From Streptomyces spectabilis (lineage in GTDB: Bacteria > Actinomycetota > Actinomycetes > Streptomycetales > Streptomycetaceae), in assembly GCF_008704795.1 (NCBI RefSeq), contig NZ_CP023690.1, forward strand, positions 2,862,501 through 2,926,500: a DNA stretch of 64,000 nt, written 5' to 3'. Shown here in pieces: positions 1 to 9,433 of the stretch. Numbering within the stretch: the stretch's first letter is position 1; the number at the start of each line of letters is the position of its first letter. A program made the position numbers and the translations under genes. The notes beneath the pieces were generated by a model. That model did no database searches, was not told the DNA's origin, and was given only the letters and a program-made list of their open reading frames with translations.

Positions 1-526
1 CTCGGCCACCGGCGGCCGCCACCGCGAGGTGGCGCTGCGGCAGGTGCGCGAGCACATGCTGCCGCTGCTCGACGAACTGACGCACGACGACGACCCGTTC
101 CTGCTCCTGGAGTCGACCGCGGGCCAGGGCGCGTCGCTGTGCTCCCGCACCTGGGACTTCGGCCCGTACTTCGAGGCCCTGGACGCCCACCCTAAGCTCG
201 GCGTCTGCCTGGACACCTGCCACGTCTTCGCGGCCGGGCACGACCTGGCCGGTCCCGGCGGGGTGAAGCAGACGCTCGACCTGCTCGTCGACACCGTCGG
301 CGAGGGCCGTCTGAAGCTGGTGCACGCCAATGACTCCAAGGACGTCGTCGGCGCGCACAAGGACCGGCACGAGAACATCGGCACCGGCCACATCGGCGCC
401 GAGGCGTTCCGCGAGCTGATGGCCCACCCGGCGACGGACGGCGTACCGCTGATCATCGAGACGCCCGGCGGCAAGGAGGGGCACGCGGCGGACGTGGCCC
501 GGCTCAAGGAGCTCCGCGACTGCTGA
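1..526 (+). CDS. nfo: Deoxyribonuclease IV (AP endonuclease), 3' part
   Basis: This is the C-terminal part of an endonuclease IV, a zinc enzyme that cuts DNA 5' of abasic sites in base excision repair. The frame is open from base 2 of the window, so the start lies outside; the ATG-like position at 29 is internal. Visible family motifs are CLDTCHVFAAGHD, HANDSKD, KDRHENIG and the terminal IIETPGG, which carry the His, Asp and Glu zinc ligands of the TIM-barrel. The stop is TGA. The next gene is convergent after a gap of only nine bases. The assignment is confident although the N-terminal half cannot be seen. Confidence 0.93.
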   Translation, partial: SATGGRHREVALRQVREHMLPLLDELTHDDDPFLLLESTAGQGASLCSRTWDFGPYFEALDAHPKLGVCLDTCHVFAAGHDLAGPGGVKQTLDLLVDTVGEGRLKLVHANDSKDVVGAHKDRHENIGTGHIGAEAFRELMAHPATDGVPLIIETPGGKEGHAADVARLKELRDC

Positions 527-535
527 CCCCGCGCC

Positions 536-1168
536 TCAGAGCTCGGGGCCGTCCCCGGGCTCTTCCTGGTACGAGTAGCGCTGCTCGCGCCAGGGGTCGC
601 CGATGTTGTGGTAGCCGCGCTCCTCCCAGAAGCCGCGGCGGTCGGCGGTCATGTACTCGATGCCCCGGACCCACTTGGGGCCCTTCCAGGCGTACAGGTG
701 GGGCACCACGAGGCGCAGCGGGAAGCCGTGCTCGGCGGTCAGCAGCTCGCCGCCCTTGTGCGTGGCGAAGATCGTGCGGTCGCTGAGGAAGTCCGCGAGG
801 CGCAGGTTCGAGCTGAAGCCGTACTCGGCCCAGACCATCACGTGGGTCGCGGTCGGCGCGGGCGGCGCGAGGGCGGTCAGATCACGGGCGAGCACGCCGC
901 CCCATTCGGCGCCGAGCATGCTGAACTTCGTGACGCAGTGCAGATCGGCGACCACCGTCGTGTACGGAAGGGCCGAGAACTCCTCGTGCGTCCAGGAGTG
1001 CTTCTCGCCGTCGGCGGTGGCGCCGAAGACCCTGAAGTCCCAGCGCTCCGGGCGGAACTTGGGGACCGGGCCGTAGTGCGTGACCGGCCAGCCGCGCTGC
1101 AGTCGCTGCCCCGGCGGAAGGTCCGGCTCCACTACGTCTCGAGATGTGCGACCCACCGGCTGACCCAT
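536..1168 (-). CDS. Sulfite-oxidase-like molybdopterin oxidoreductase
   Basis: Predicted 210-residue protein with the oxidoreductase molybdopterin-binding fold seen in sulfite oxidase and MsrP catalytic subunits. The Cys in DLHCVTKFS (about residue 77) is the expected molybdenum ligand, and FPLRLVVPHLYAWKGPKWV is typical of the cofactor pocket. It has no Tat signal or membrane segment, so it should act in the cytoplasm. I chose the ATG at 1168 because AGGATGGAG precedes it; an in-frame extension to 1228 adds 20 residues that do not look conserved. Substrate and electron partner are not evident from the neighbours. Confidence 0.85.
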   Translation of the reverse strand: MGQPVGRTSRDVVEPDLPPGQRLQRGWPVTHYGPVPKFRPERWDFRVFGATADGEKHSWTHEEFSALPYTTVVADLHCVTKFSMLGAEWGGVLARDLTALAPPAPTATHVMVWAEYGFSSNLRLADFLSDRTIFATHKGGELLTAEHGFPLRLVVPHLYAWKGPKWVRGIEYMTADRRGFWEERGYHNIGDPWREQRYSYQEEPGDGPEL

Positions 1169-1322
1169 GGCTCCATCCTGACAGACCGGAAGCAGTGGAC
1201 GTGACCAGGTATACGCGGATTCGGGCAACTCCTACTAAGCGTGCACTTACTGGACGCCCCTCGGACGCCAGTGCAAGGATGCGCGCTACCTGCCAGTCCC
1301 CCGCTTGGAAGGAGCCTCTGCG

Positions 1323-1802
1323 ATGCAGGGCGACCCCGAGGTCATCGAATTCCTCAACGAGCAGCTGACCGCCGAGCTCACGGCGATCAACCAGTACTTC
1401 CTGCACGCCAAGATGCAGGAGAACAACGGCTGGACGAAGCTCGCCAAGTACACCCGGTCCGAGTCGATCGACGAGATGAAGCACGCCGAGGTGCTCACCG
1501 ACCGGATCCTGTTCCTCGACGGCCTGCCCAACTACCAGCGGCTGTTCCACGTACGCATCGGCCAGTCCGTCACCGAGATGTTCCAGGCGGACCGCCAGAT
1601 CGAGGCGGAGGCGATCGACCGCCTCAAGCGCGGGATCGAGGTGATGCGCGCCAAGGGCGACATCACGTCCGCGAACATCTTCGAGTCGATCCTCGAGGAC
1701 GAGGAGCACCACATCGACTATCTCGACACCCAGCTGGAGCTGGTCGAGAAGCTCGGCGAGCCGCTGTACATCGCGCAGCTCATCGAGCAGCCGGAGGGCT
1801 AG
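1323..1802 (+). CDS. bfr: Bacterioferritin
   Basis: A 159-residue haem ferritin that oxidises and stores iron as a 24-mer. The ferroxidase ligands are in register with E. coli Bfr: E18, E51, H54, then the QADRQIEAEA and EDEEHH segments of helices C and D. Met52 sits where the inter-subunit haem is ligated. The ATG at 1323 follows GGAAGGAG; an in-frame ATG at 1305 lies inside that leader. The gene runs head-on into the bacterioferritin-associated ferredoxin, and their stop codons share CTAG. No iron box is obvious upstream of bfr itself. Confidence 0.96.
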   Translation: MQGDPEVIEFLNEQLTAELTAINQYFLHAKMQENNGWTKLAKYTRSESIDEMKHAEVLTDRILFLDGLPNYQRLFHVRIGQSVTEMFQADRQIEAEAIDRLKRGIEVMRAKGDITSANIFESILEDEEHHIDYLDTQLELVEKLGEPLYIAQLIEQPEG

Positions 1803-2023
1803 GCCGCCTCGTCCAGGCCGGAGAGCACCGGCTCCCCCTGGTCCACGAGCTCACGGCGTGGGCACGCGCCCCGGCCGAGCAGCGCCTGGATGCGTCGTAC
1901 GCACGAACCGCAGTCCGTGCCCGCCTTGCAGGCCGACGCTATCTGGCGGGGGGTGCAGGCGCCGTCCGCCGCGTGCTTCCTCACCTGCGCTTCGGTGACC
2001 CCGAAACAGTTGCAGACGTACAC
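1799..2023 (-). CDS. bfd: Bacterioferritin-associated ferredoxin
   Basis: A 74-residue BFD-like [2Fe-2S] protein. Bfd reduces bacterioferritin so that stored iron can be released. The cluster Cys residues are in YVCNCFGVTEAQV and in CKAGTDCGSC, the usual C-x-C and C-x2-C pairs. I chose the GTG at 2023 because GGGAGGTGA lies six bases upstream and the protein then begins as family members do; an ATG at 2050 would place this Shine-Dalgarno inside the gene. Upstream lies an iron box, so expression should rise when iron is scarce, opposite to the need for bfr. Confidence 0.93.
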   Translation of the reverse strand: MYVCNCFGVTEAQVRKHAADGACTPRQIASACKAGTDCGSCVRRIQALLGRGACPRRELVDQGEPVLSGLDEAA

Positions 2024-2070
2024 GCGGTTCACCTCCCGGACAGGACTCATCGGTAACGCCGTCCCGATTG

Positions 2071-2089
2071 ATCGGTGAGGCTAACCTAA
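2071..2089. promoter_or_regulatory. Iron box (DmdR/IdeR-type operator) upstream of bfd
   Basis: The 19 bases match the DtxR-family consensus TTAGGTTAGGCTAACCTAA at 16 positions, with a perfect right half GCTAACCTAA. It lies about 50 bases upstream of the bfd start, where it would overlap the promoter. Known DmdR/IdeR proteins bind this site with Fe(II) and repress. I infer iron repression of bfd. Confidence 0.8.
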
Positions 2090-2127
2090 CCTTACCCGCG
2101 ACGTCGGGTACACAAAAGCCCCGGATA

Positions 2128-2170
2128 CGCCGGTGGGGCACGGATCACACGGATCCGTGCCCCACCGGCG
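2128..2170 (-). terminator. Intrinsic-type terminator after DAHP synthase
   Basis: Perfect 19-bp inverted repeat (2128-2146 and 2152-2170) with a 5-base loop, 12 bases past the stop of the DAHP synthase gene. It also separates that gene from the bfd promoter region. On the minus strand the following bases include a short T run (CTTTTG). Confidence 0.85.
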
Positions 2171-2182
2171 TCATCGCGAGAG

Positions 2183-3553
<1,371 letters not shown>

Positions 3554-3570
3554 TCACCCGGCCCGTCCAT

Positions 3571-4485
3571 TCACCCGCTCACAAAGTGAGACGGGACAGA
3601 CACCGCGCGCTCCGCCGCGCTCGGAGCGGCCAGCGCGAGCGCCCGGTGCGTGCGCCGCAGTGTCAGCCGGGCCAGGAAGGGGTGTCCGAGGCGGACCACG
3701 CTCCAGTAGAGGCGTCCGCGCACGGTATCGGTCCGCACGGCTGTACTCAGGGTGACGTACTGCTCGTCGACCAGGATCGAACCCCAGGCGGTCAGCCCCT
3801 TGACCTGGACGTCCATGAGCACCTCTCCGCCCTCGCGGGCCAGGACCGGGAAGCCGCGCAGGACGCCGGTCCAGGCGTCGGGGTCGCGGGGCAGGCCGGG
3901 GAGGAGGGGCATGCGGTACGCGTCCCGGTACCCGGGGCGGTCGACGGCGGTGCGGATCAGGCGGGCGCCCTCGGGCCAGTCGACGGTTTCCGCGCGGGGC
4001 CAGGTGAGCCGGTTGAACAGTCGGACGCGGGGCGTCCAGCGGGCGGGGCGGGGGCAGGTGCCCGTCGTGGCGCGCTCCACGTTGTCCAGGAGCTCCTCGA
4101 CCAGGGTGTCGTGCACCGGCCGGATCACCGTGGGCCACAGGATCCGCTCCAGGCCCTTCGGGCGGGTCTCCAGGACGTGCCGCACGCGGCAGCGGCGCTC
4201 CCCCAGCGGCTCGACGGTCAGTTCGTGGAATCCGCCCGACGGGTCGGTGAAGTCGAAGCGGACCCGGCGACCGGGCTCGTACGCCGCCACGCGGTAGCGG
4301 ACCGGGCCGTGGCCGCCGACGGCGCCGACGGCGAGCGGGCCGTCGAAGGTCATCGCGGGCCAGGCGGGGGTGGGGAAGACCGGGTCGTCCGGCGCGGAAA
4401 GGCGGTCGAGCAGGGCCCCCACCGCACCGGCCGGAGCCTCGACGATCCGCTCGTGCTCATTGCGTACGACACCCGTGACACTCAC
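3571..4485 (-). CDS. SRPBCC-DUF2867 two-domain protein
   Basis: A 304-residue protein. Residues about 10-140 resemble an SRPBCC/START-like lipid-binding fold (VVRNEHERIVEAPAGAV..., FDFTDPSGGFHELTVEPLG), and residues about 165-290 match DUF2867 (PGYRDAYRMPLLPGL, TAVRTDTVRGRLYWSVV). The GTG start at 4485 is preceded by GGAGGTG. It is divergent from a TetR regulator, with the regulator's palindromic operator between them, so it is probably the regulated target. The biochemical function is unknown; a hydrophobic ligand is only an inference from the fold. Confidence 0.8.
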   Translation of the reverse strand: MSVTGVVRNEHERIVEAPAGAVGALLDRLSAPDDPVFPTPAWPAMTFDGPLAVGAVGGHGPVRYRVAAYEPGRRVRFDFTDPSGGFHELTVEPLGERRCRVRHVLETRPKGLERILWPTVIRPVHDTLVEELLDNVERATTGTCPRPARWTPRVRLFNRLTWPRAETVDWPEGARLIRTAVDRPGYRDAYRMPLLPGLPRDPDAWTGVLRGFPVLAREGGEVLMDVQVKGLTAWGSILVDEQYVTLSTAVRTDTVRGRLYWSVVRLGHPFLARLTLRRTHRALALAAPSAAERAVSVPSHFVSG

Positions 4486-4497
4486 GACGCACCTCCA

Positions 4498-4533
4498 TAC
4501 GCTGGCGTACAGAAACCATACGGTACCGTATGG
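4498..4533. promoter_or_regulatory. TetR operator region with perfect 18-bp palindrome
   Basis: CCATACGGTACCGTATGG (4516-4533) is a perfect palindrome that overlaps the ATG of the TetR gene at 4530. A weaker repeat, TACGC-TG-GCGTA (4498-4509), lies between it and the divergent SRPBCC-DUF2867 gene. Binding would block both promoters, which is the usual autorepressed divergent TetR arrangement. Confidence 0.75.
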
Positions 4534-5123
4534 ACATGGCGCAACGGCAGCGGAGAACGACCCCGGCGAAGCCCCGGCTCACCGCGCGGGACTGGGCGGA
4601 CGCGGCGCTCGTCGCGATCGGCGAGGGCGGGCTCGCGGCCGTCGCCGTGGAGCCCCTCGCGGTCCGCCTCGGCACCACGAAGGGCAGCTTCTACTGGCAC
4701 TTCGCCAACCGCGACGCGCTCATCGAGGCCGCCCTCGACCGCTGGGCGGAGCGCCACACCGAGGACACCATCAGCGAGGTCGAGGCGGAGCCGGACGTGC
4801 GGCGGCGCATCCGGCTGCTGTTCGCCGAGGCCATCGGCTCGGCCGCCGCCGACCCGCTGGAGGTGGCGCTGCTCGCGACCGCGTCGGACCCGCGGGTCAC
4901 GGCGGCCCTGCGGCGGGTGACCGAGCGCCGCGTCGCGTACGTCGCCGGGCTCTTCGCCCAGCTCGGCTTCCCGGGCCCGGAGGCGCGCCGCCGGGGCCTG
5001 CTCGCGTACACCGTCTATCTGGGCCACGCCCAGCTCGGGCACGCGGTGCCCTCGGTGCTGCCCGGCGAGAGTGACTTCGGTGCGTACTTGGACGAGGCGC
5101 TCGACGTGCTGATGGTGCGCTAG
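4530..5123 (+). CDS. TetR-family transcriptional regulator
   Basis: A 197-residue regulator. The N-terminal helix-turn-helix is at about residues 38-58 (VAVEPLAVRLGTTKGSFYWHF), typical of TetR proteins; the rest is the helical ligand-binding and dimerisation domain. The ATG at 4530 is inside the palindromic operator and has no Shine-Dalgarno, so the message may be leaderless; MAQ at 4536 is an alternative start. It probably represses itself and the divergent SRPBCC-DUF2867 gene. The inducer is unknown. Confidence 0.9.
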   Translation: MDMAQRQRRTTPAKPRLTARDWADAALVAIGEGGLAAVAVEPLAVRLGTTKGSFYWHFANRDALIEAALDRWAERHTEDTISEVEAEPDVRRRIRLLFAEAIGSAAADPLEVALLATASDPRVTAALRRVTERRVAYVAGLFAQLGFPGPEARRRGLLAYTVYLGHAQLGHAVPSVLPGESDFGAYLDEALDVLMVR

Positions 5124-5132
5124 GGTGCGGGC

Positions 5133-5189
5133 ATGTTCGCGCAGTCGACCCGCTTCTGGTGGTGGCCCGCTCTTCCGGCGGCCCACTGA
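5133..5189 (+). CDS. trpL: Tryptophan operon leader peptide
   Basis: An 18-codon reading frame, MFAQSTRFWWWPALPAAH then TGA, with three consecutive Trp codons. Such peptides sense charged tRNA-Trp and control attenuation. TAGGGT at 5121-5126, overlapping the tetR stop codon, looks like a -10 box placed so that transcription would begin near the A of the ATG; this suggests a leaderless leader peptide, as I recall reported for a Streptomyces trpE leader. An attenuator hairpin and the TrpEG gene follow. Confidence 0.9.
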   Translation: MFAQSTRFWWWPALPAAH

Positions 5190-5214
5190 CTGCGCGTACC
5201 CAGCAGACATCGCG

Positions 5215-5237
5215 AAGGCCGCCCGAGGGGCGGCCTT
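5215..5237 (+). terminator. Trp attenuator hairpin
   Basis: AAGGCCGCCC-GAG-GGGCGGCCTT is a perfect 10-bp stem 26 bases past the leader peptide stop and 65 bases before TrpEG. There is no long T run, as is usual in Streptomyces. A second small stem (CCCGGAC-GGT-GTCCGGG) follows. When Trp is plentiful the hairpin should end transcription before TrpEG. Confidence 0.85.
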
Positions 5238-5302
5238 CCGTGCTTCCCGGACGGTGTCCGGGACCGGCCGTTCCTCTGACTCCCAGAGAAGGAACAGCTC
5301 CG

Positions 5303-7192
5303 ATGCACCTCTCCGACCTCCTGACCGACGACCGTCCCTTCGCCCTCCTGCGGCGCCGCACCCCGGGCCGCGACCACGCCGTGGTGGAGGTGCTCCGCGG
5401 CCCCGTGACCACGTACGAGCGGCTCGCCGACCTCCCGGAGGGGCTCGCGCTCGTGCCGTTCCGGCAGATCAGGGAGCGCGGCTTCGACGTCACGGACGAC
5501 GGCACGCCGCTGGCCGTGCTCACCCCCGACGAGACGTACGAACTCCCTCTTGAACAGGCCCTGACGGAGCTTCCCGGGCACGACGTGCGGGTCACGGGGC
5601 ACGGCTTCGACGTGAGCGACGACGCGTACGCGGAGATCGTCGGCCGGGTGCTCCGCGAGGAGATCGGGGGCGGCGAGGGCGCCAACTTCGTGATCCGGCG
5701 TACGTACGAGGGCGAGATCCCCGGCTTCGGGCGGGCGGACGCCCTCGCGCTGTTCCGCAGGCTCCTGGAGGGCGAGCGGGGCGCGTACTGGACGTTCGTC
5801 GTGCACACCGGGGACCGGGCGCTGGTCGGGGCGAGCCCGGAGGTGCACGTGCGGATGTCCGGCGGGACCGTCGTGATGAACCCGATCAGCGGGACCTACC
5901 GCTACCCGGCCGAGGGGCCGTCGGTCGAAGGCCTGCTGCGCTTCCTCGACGACGCCAAGGAGACCGAGGAGCTGTCGATGGTCGTCGACGAGGAGCTCAA
6001 GATGATGTGCACGGTCGGCGACATGGGCGGCGTGGTGGTGGGGCCGCGCCTGAAGGAGATGGCGCATCTGGCGCACACGGAGTACGAGCTGCGCGGCCGC
6101 TCGTCGCTGGACGTGCGGGAGGTGCTGCGCGAGACGATGTTCGCGGCGACGGTGACCGGTTCGCCGGTGCAGAACGCCTGCCGGGTGATCGAGCGCCACG
6201 AGGCCGGGGGGCGCGGCTACTACGCCGGTGCCCTGGCGCTCGTCGGCCGGGACGCGGGCGGGGCGCAGACCCTGGACTCGCCGATCCTGATCCGCACCGC
6301 CGACATCGCCGCGGACGGCCGGCTTCGGGTGCCGGTCGGCGCCACCCTGGTGCGCGGCTCGGACCCGGCCGGTGAGGTGGCCGAGACCCATGCGAAGGCG
6401 GCGGGGGTGCTCGCGGCCCTCGGGGTGCGCCCCGGGCGGCCGCGGGCACAGGGCACGCGGCCCGCGCTCGCCGACGACCCCCGGGTGCGGGCGGCGCTCG
6501 ACGGGCGGCGGGCGGGGCTCGCGCCGTTCTGGCTGCGGATGCAGGAGGCGGCGCGGGAGCTGTCGGGGCACGCCCTGGTGGTGGACGGCGAGGACACGTT
6601 CACGGCGATGCTCGCGCACGTGCTGCGGTCGGCGGGCCTCGGCGTGACCGTGCGGCGCTACGACGAGGCGGGCCTGCGCGCCGCGGTGCTCGGCCACGCC
6701 GGGCCCGTGGTCCTCGGCCCCGGCCCCGGCGACCCGTCCGACGCGGCGGACCCGAAGATGCGGCTGCTGCGCGGGCTCACGGCCGAACTGCTCCGGGAGC
6801 GGCGCGGCCCGGTGCTCGGCGTGTGCCTGGGCCATGAGCTGATCGCGGCGGAGCTGGGCCTGGACATCGTCCGCAAGGACGTCCCGTACCAGGGCGCGCA
6901 GACGACGATCGACCTGTTCGGGCGGGCCGAGACCGTCGGCTTCTACAACAGCTTCGCGGCGCGCTGCGACGACGACGCGGAGCTGGAGCTGGCCGCGCAC
7001 GGCATCGAGGTGAGCCGGGACCGGACGACGGGCGAGGTGCACGCGCTCCGGGGGCCCGGCTTCGCCTCGCTCCAGTTCCACCCGGAGTCGGTGCTGTCCC
7101 TTCGGGGGGCCGCGGTGGTGCGCGAGCTGCTCGGTCAGGCCGCCGGGCCCGCGGGCACCAGCACGTTCTCGGAGCGGCGGCCCGCGACGTAG
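5303..7192 (+). CDS. trpEG: Fused anthranilate synthase TrpEG
   Basis: A 629-residue fusion that makes anthranilate from chorismate and glutamine. Residues about 1-430 are the chorismate-binding TrpE part (NPISGTYRYPAEG, ETEELSMVVDEELKMM, TVTGSPVQNACRVI). Residues about 440-629 are the class I glutamine amidotransferase, with Cys508 in GVCLGHE and His593/Glu595 in FHPES. AAGGA precedes the ATG at 5303. It is controlled by the trp leader and attenuator just upstream. The last roughly 19 codons read through the end of the convergent dehydrogenase gene. TrpD is 30 kb away, so the trp genes are scattered. Confidence 0.94.
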   Translation: MHLSDLLTDDRPFALLRRRTPGRDHAVVEVLRGPVTTYERLADLPEGLALVPFRQIRERGFDVTDDGTPLAVLTPDETYELPLEQALTELPGHDVRVTGHGFDVSDDAYAEIVGRVLREEIGGGEGANFVIRRTYEGEIPGFGRADALALFRRLLEGERGAYWTFVVHTGDRALVGASPEVHVRMSGGTVVMNPISGTYRYPAEGPSVEGLLRFLDDAKETEELSMVVDEELKMMCTVGDMGGVVVGPRLKEMAHLAHTEYELRGRSSLDVREVLRETMFAATVTGSPVQNACRVIERHEAGGRGYYAGALALVGRDAGGAQTLDSPILIRTADIAADGRLRVPVGATLVRGSDPAGEVAETHAKAAGVLAALGVRPGRPRAQGTRPALADDPRVRAALDGRRAGLAPFWLRMQEAARELSGHALVVDGEDTFTAMLAHVLRSAGLGVTVRRYDEAGLRAAVLGHAGPVVLGPGPGDPSDAADPKMRLLRGLTAELLRERRGPVLGVCLGHELIAAELGLDIVRKDVPYQGAQTTIDLFGRAETVGFYNSFAARCDDDAELELAAHGIEVSRDRTTGEVHALRGPGFASLQFHPESVLSLRGAAVVRELLGQAAGPAGTSTFSERRPAT

Positions 7193-8139
7193 TCCAGGAC
7201 GTTGGCGAGCGTGGCCTCGATGATCTGTCCGACGGCGTCCTCGGTGTAGTACGCCTGGTGCGAGGTGACCACCACGTTCGGGAAGGTGACGAGGCGGGCC
7301 AGGGTGTCGTCCTCGACCACCTCCAGGGACTTGTCCAGGAAGAAGAGCCCGGCCTCGGCCTCGTAGACGTCGAGGCCGACGCCGGTGAAGCGGCCCGCGC
7401 GCAGCTCGGCGACGAGGGCCTCGGTGTCGATGAGGCCGCCGCGGCTGGAGTTCACGAGGATCGCGTCGTCCTTCATGGCGCGCAGGGCGGCGGCGCCGAT
7501 CAGGTGCCGGGTCGCGGGCAACAGCGGTACGTGCAGGCTGATCAGGTCGGACTCGGCGAGGAGCTGGTCCTTGTCGACGTACTTCATGCCGAGCTGGACG
7601 CAGGCGGGGTTCTCGGCGACGTCCCAGCCGAGCAGGTTCATGCCGAAGCCGTGCGCGATCCGGGTGAAGGCCTCGCCGATCTTGCCGGTGCCGAGGACGC
7701 CGACGGTGCGGCCGCGCAGGTCCCGGCCCATCAGGCCGTCGAGGCGGAAGTCGAAGTCCCGGGTGCGGTTGCTGGCGCGGACGATGCGGCGGTTCACGGC
7801 CATCGCCAGGGTCCAGGCGAACTCCGCCACGGAGTACGGGGAGTAGGACGAGACCCGGGCGACGGTGAGGCCCAGGCGCTCGGCGACCTGGAGGTCGATG
7901 TTGTTGAAGCCGGTCGAGCGCTGGGCGATCATCTGGGTGCCGCCGGCGGCGAGGGTCTGCAGGACGCGGTTGTCGAGGATCGCGTTGACGCTGGTGGAGA
8001 TCACCTCGTAGCCGGCGGCGATGGGGGCGGTGTCCTCGGTGAGGAAGACGTCCAGGCAGCGGATGTCGTGGTGCGGGGCGAAGGCCTTCTCGATGAGGGG
8101 GCGCTCGTCTGCCTGGACGCCGAAGGCGAGAATCTCCAC
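7135..8139 (-). CDS. D-2-hydroxyacid dehydrogenase (D-lactate dehydrogenase-like)
   Basis: A 334-residue NAD-dependent enzyme of the D-isomer 2-hydroxyacid dehydrogenase family, closest in look to fermentative D-lactate dehydrogenase. The nucleotide-binding loop is GRTVGVLGTGKIGEAF; catalytic residues are Arg in NSSRGGLID, Glu in GLDVYEAE and His in TSHQAYYTE. The GTG at 8139 follows GGGAG; the frame stays open upstream only as a shadow of phosphofructokinase. It overlaps the 3' end of TrpEG by 58 bases. TATATT, a possible -10, lies about 35 bases upstream. Direction (pyruvate reduction or lactate oxidation) is not known. Confidence 0.88.
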   Translation of the reverse strand: MEILAFGVQADERPLIEKAFAPHHDIRCLDVFLTEDTAPIAAGYEVISTSVNAILDNRVLQTLAAGGTQMIAQRSTGFNNIDLQVAERLGLTVARVSSYSPYSVAEFAWTLAMAVNRRIVRASNRTRDFDFRLDGLMGRDLRGRTVGVLGTGKIGEAFTRIAHGFGMNLLGWDVAENPACVQLGMKYVDKDQLLAESDLISLHVPLLPATRHLIGAAALRAMKDDAILVNSSRGGLIDTEALVAELRAGRFTGVGLDVYEAEAGLFFLDKSLEVVEDDTLARLVTFPNVVVTSHQAYYTEDAVGQIIEATLANVLDYVAGRRSENVLVPAGPAA

Positions 8140-8225
8140 GGTTTCACTCCCGTTCAGGGGTGCAGGTCCTGTACGGGGCGAATATACGTTTTGGCCCCCC
8201 GCAGGGCGCGGGGCGCCGTGGAAGC

Positions 8226-9254
8226 TCAGCCGAAGAAGACTCCCACCTCCTGGTAGAGGGCCGGGTCGACCGTCTTCAGTTTGGCGGTGGCCTCCGCGAT
8301 GGGGACGCGGACGATGTCCGTGCCGCGCAGCGCGACCATCTTGCCGAAGTCGCCGTCCCGGACGGCGTCGATCGCGTGCAGGCCGAAGCGCGTGGCCAGC
8401 CAGCGGTCGAAGGCGCTGGGCGTGCCGCCGCGCTGGACGTGGCCGAGGACCGTCGTGCGGGCCTCCTTGCCGGTGCGCTTCTCGATCTGCTTGGCCAGCC
8501 ACTCCCCCACGCCGGAGAGCCGCACGTGCCCGAAGGAGTCGAGGGACTCGTCCTTGAGGACCATGTCGCCGTCCCTCGGCATGGCGCCCTCGGCGACGAC
8601 CACGATCGGCGCGTACGAGGCCTTGAACCGGGAGGTCACCCACGCGCAGACCTGGTCGACGTCGAAGCGCTGCTCGGGGATGAGGATGACGTTGGCGCCG
8701 CCCGCGAGCCCGGAGTGCAGCGCGATCCAGCCCGCGTGGCGCCCCATCACCTCGACGACCAGGACGCGCATGTGCGACTCGGCGGTGGTGTGCAGCCGGT
8801 CGATGGCCTCGGTGGCGATGCCGACGGCGGTGTCGAAGCCGAAGGTGTAGTCCGTGGCGGACAGGTCGTTGTCGATGGTCTTGGGCACGGCGACGACGGG
8901 CACGCCGTACTCGTCGGTGAGGCGCGCGGCGACGCCGAGGGTGTCCTCGCCGCCGATCGCGATGAGCGCCTCGACCTCCAGTTTGGCGAGGTTCTCCTTG
9001 ATCCGCCGGATGCCGTTCTCGGCCTTCAGGGGGTTGGTGCGTGAGGAGCCGAGGATGGTGCCGCCGCGGGGCAGGATGCCGCGGACGGCCGGGATGTCGA
9101 GCTGGACGGTGTCGCCCTCCAGGGGGCCGCGCCAGCCGTCGCGGAAGCCGACGAACTCGTAGTCGTACGCCTGCACGCCCTTGCGGACGACGCCCCGGAT
9201 GACGGCATTGAGTCCGGGGCAGTCGCCGCCTCCGGTCAGAACTCCGACCCGCAT
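8226..9254 (-). CDS. pfkA: 6-phosphofructokinase
   Basis: A 342-residue phosphofructokinase of the PfkA family, which phosphorylates fructose 6-phosphate in glycolysis. Motifs are MRVGVLTGGGDCPGLN (phosphate binding), AIGGEDTLGVA, PKTIDNDL with the catalytic Asp, VEVMGRHAGW and GHVQRGGTPSAFDR. The PKTIDND form is shared by ATP-dependent actinobacterial and PPi-dependent enzymes, so the phosphoryl donor cannot be decided by eye, though ATP is usual in Streptomyces. AAGGGA precedes the ATG. A C/G hairpin lies in the 86 bases before the dehydrogenase gene. Confidence 0.93.
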   Translation of the reverse strand: MRVGVLTGGGDCPGLNAVIRGVVRKGVQAYDYEFVGFRDGWRGPLEGDTVQLDIPAVRGILPRGGTILGSSRTNPLKAENGIRRIKENLAKLEVEALIAIGGEDTLGVAARLTDEYGVPVVAVPKTIDNDLSATDYTFGFDTAVGIATEAIDRLHTTAESHMRVLVVEVMGRHAGWIALHSGLAGGANVILIPEQRFDVDQVCAWVTSRFKASYAPIVVVAEGAMPRDGDMVLKDESLDSFGHVRLSGVGEWLAKQIEKRTGKEARTTVLGHVQRGGTPSAFDRWLATRFGLHAIDAVRDGDFGKMVALRGTDIVRVPIAEATAKLKTVDPALYQEVGVFFG

Positions 9255-9433
9255 GGAAATGTCCCTTCGCCGCAGTTGCGCTGACGCGGGCCACGCTAAT
9301 GGTGATCCGCGTCACTCCGGGATGGGGCGAACGGTGAATTCCCTTGTGTGGGGCGGGAGTTGCCGATGAGGCGATCGTTGCGGTTCACCCGAAGGAGGCA
9401 CGCCCGGGGTCCCGCCCCGGGCGCACCCCGGGG

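Noticed and set aside
7135..9315. Long minus-strand frame across phosphofructokinase and the dehydrogenase
   Set aside because: The upper half is a shadow of phosphofructokinase; the dehydrogenase has its own GTG and Shine-Dalgarno at 8139.
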